NCBI GenBank assembly: GCA_009783525.1
Contig: WRDG01000118.1
Coordinates: 1-7,148, forward strand
Source of the DNA: Defluviitaleaceae bacterium
GTDB lineage: Bacteria > Bacillota > Clostridia > Lachnospirales > WQUN01
Length of the DNA: 7,148 bases
Direction of reading: 5' to 3'
Below, one piece after another: positions 6,412 through 7,148 of the stretch. The stretch's first letter is position 1; the number at the start of each line of letters is the position of its first letter. The notes below the pieces were generated by a model, which worked only from the letters and a program-made list of their open reading frames with translations, was not told the DNA's origin and ran no database searches. The position numbers were made by a program, and so were the translations under genes.

Positions 6412-7148
6412 ACGGCCGCCTTCTTCCTAACGGTTTTGCCGCTTTTCTTTTCGGTTTCAACTTCTTCGGCTATGGCTTTGAGGTTTAAAAAAATTAATAT
6501 CTTTTCGTTGTATACGCTCGTGCCGTAAATAAAGTCGCTGTACAACTGGCCGCCGTCAAACGTAAACACGTCCTCGACTTTGTCGAGTACTTTTTTTACA
6601 AGAAGGCCCAAGGGGTTTTCGCTTTTTTTAAACGTGAGCATATAGAGTTTACCTTCGTTGTAGTTTCGTTTTTTTACCGGGGCAAAATCTTCCGGCCTTA
6701 TGATCCGGACGGTTTTTTCCGCGATGTTAATAAATTTGCCTTTGCCTATGTCTTGAATAATTTTTGGATCCACAACTTCGATCCGCGAAATGTCGCCTGT
6801 CTCTACCGCATAAAATTCTGTGCCCGAGCATTTGAAAATTATTACCTGTTTTTCGTCTTCGTTTTTGATTTTTGTTTTTTCGTCCGATTTTTTTTCTATG
6901 TGTTCTATTCCCATAAATCTCATGATGCCTTCGGCGTCTAAAATGGTCACGGCCTTTCCGCTGCCAAGTACGGTTACGTTTGAATAGCAGGGGCAATTTT
7001 GCAGATACATCGGAAGAGGCTTAACGAGAACCTGCTCGGTTTCGAGGGCGTCGTCTATAAGCAGCGCGAAACTTTTTCCGTCCGCTCTAAGCACGATGCA
7101 CTTTACGACTCCTCCGTGCCTGCTTTTTTCGAGGACATCGTCTACGTA
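6408..7148 (-). CDS. cheA: CheA histidine kinase, C-terminal part: P5 domain plus a second CheW-like domain (5'-truncated by window edge)
   Basis: The frame is open to the window edge, so 246 residues are visible and the start is outside. The GTG at 7092-7094 is internal: the codons before it read YVDDVLEKSRHGGVVKCI and continue the same domain. Residues 1-83 of the fragment match the end of a CheA P5 regulatory domain (HGGVVKCIVLRADGKSFALL, then LETEQVLVKPL, then GKAVTILDAEGI). After a charged linker (about 84-98, KKSDEKTKIKNEDEK) a second CheW-like fold follows (about 100-230). It runs from VIIFKCSGTEFYAV through ISRIEVV and GLLVKKVLDKVEDV to GTSVYNEKILIFLNLKAI. A basic tail (KKSGKTVRKKAAV) ends the protein. 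No receiver domain follows. The phosphotransfer, dimerization and ATPase domains lie beyond the window. Such CheA proteins phosphorylate CheY and CheB. The stop overlaps the cheW start (ATGA). Confidence 0.9.
   Translation of the reverse strand, partial: YVDDVLEKSRHGGVVKCIVLRADGKSFALLIDDALETEQVLVKPLPMYLQNCPCYSNVTVLGSGKAVTILDAEGIMRFMGIEHIEKKSDEKTKIKNEDEKQVIIFKCSGTEFYAVETGDISRIEVVDPKIIQDIGKGKFINIAEKTVRIIRPEDFAPVKKRNYNEGKLYMLTFKKSENPLGLLVKKVLDKVEDVFTFDGGQLYSDFIYGTSVYNEKILIFLNLKAIAEEVETEKKSGKTVRKKAAV

Noticed and set aside
6408..7094. A complete 228-residue protein starting at the GTG at 7094
   Set aside because: The frame stays open to the window edge and the preceding codons encode the continuing CheA P5 domain, so the GTG is an internal valine codon.

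Overview
The window holds a chemosensory (chemotaxis-type) operon, read from the minus strand, that converges on the 3' end of an unrelated adenylate-forming enzyme gene on the plus strand. The organism cannot be named from the sequence. The DNA is moderately AT-rich. AAA, GAA and TTT codons are common, mixed with GCG, GCC and CCG codons. A transmembrane methyl-accepting receptor and a CheX phosphatase point to a motile or chemosensing bacterium. CheX next to CheA, CheW and CheY is known from spirochaetes and several other phyla, so a spirochaete is possible but unproven.

Layout. Positions 1-1020 (+) are the C-terminal part of an ANL-superfamily (AMP-binding) enzyme, cut by the window edge. 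Positions 1021-1136 are the only intergenic stretch. They carry a strong GC-rich hairpin flanked by A and T runs, which fits a terminator serving both converging units. From 7148 down to 1137 (-) seven genes run head to tail: cheA (3' end only), cheW, a chemoreceptor gene, cheB, cheR, cheY and cheX. They overlap or are separated by at most 12 nt. No promoter is visible inside the cluster, so it should be transcribed from upstream of cheA, outside the window.

How they work together (family knowledge). The receptor senses a ligand outside the membrane and controls CheA autophosphorylation through CheW. CheA passes phosphate to CheY (output) and to CheB. CheR methylates and CheB demethylates receptor glutamates for adaptation. 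CheX dephosphorylates CheY-P. From cheA to cheX this is a nearly complete module with its own receptor. No cheC, cheD, cheZ, cheV or flagellar gene is in view, so whether the output is flagellar rotation or something else is not decided here.

Points of interest are a second CheW-like domain at the C-terminus of CheA, an atypical CheB receiver domain, departures from consensus in CheR and CheW, and an unusually long cytoplasmic coiled coil in the receptor. I see no sign of an entirely new type of system. The novelty is at the level of domain and motif variants.
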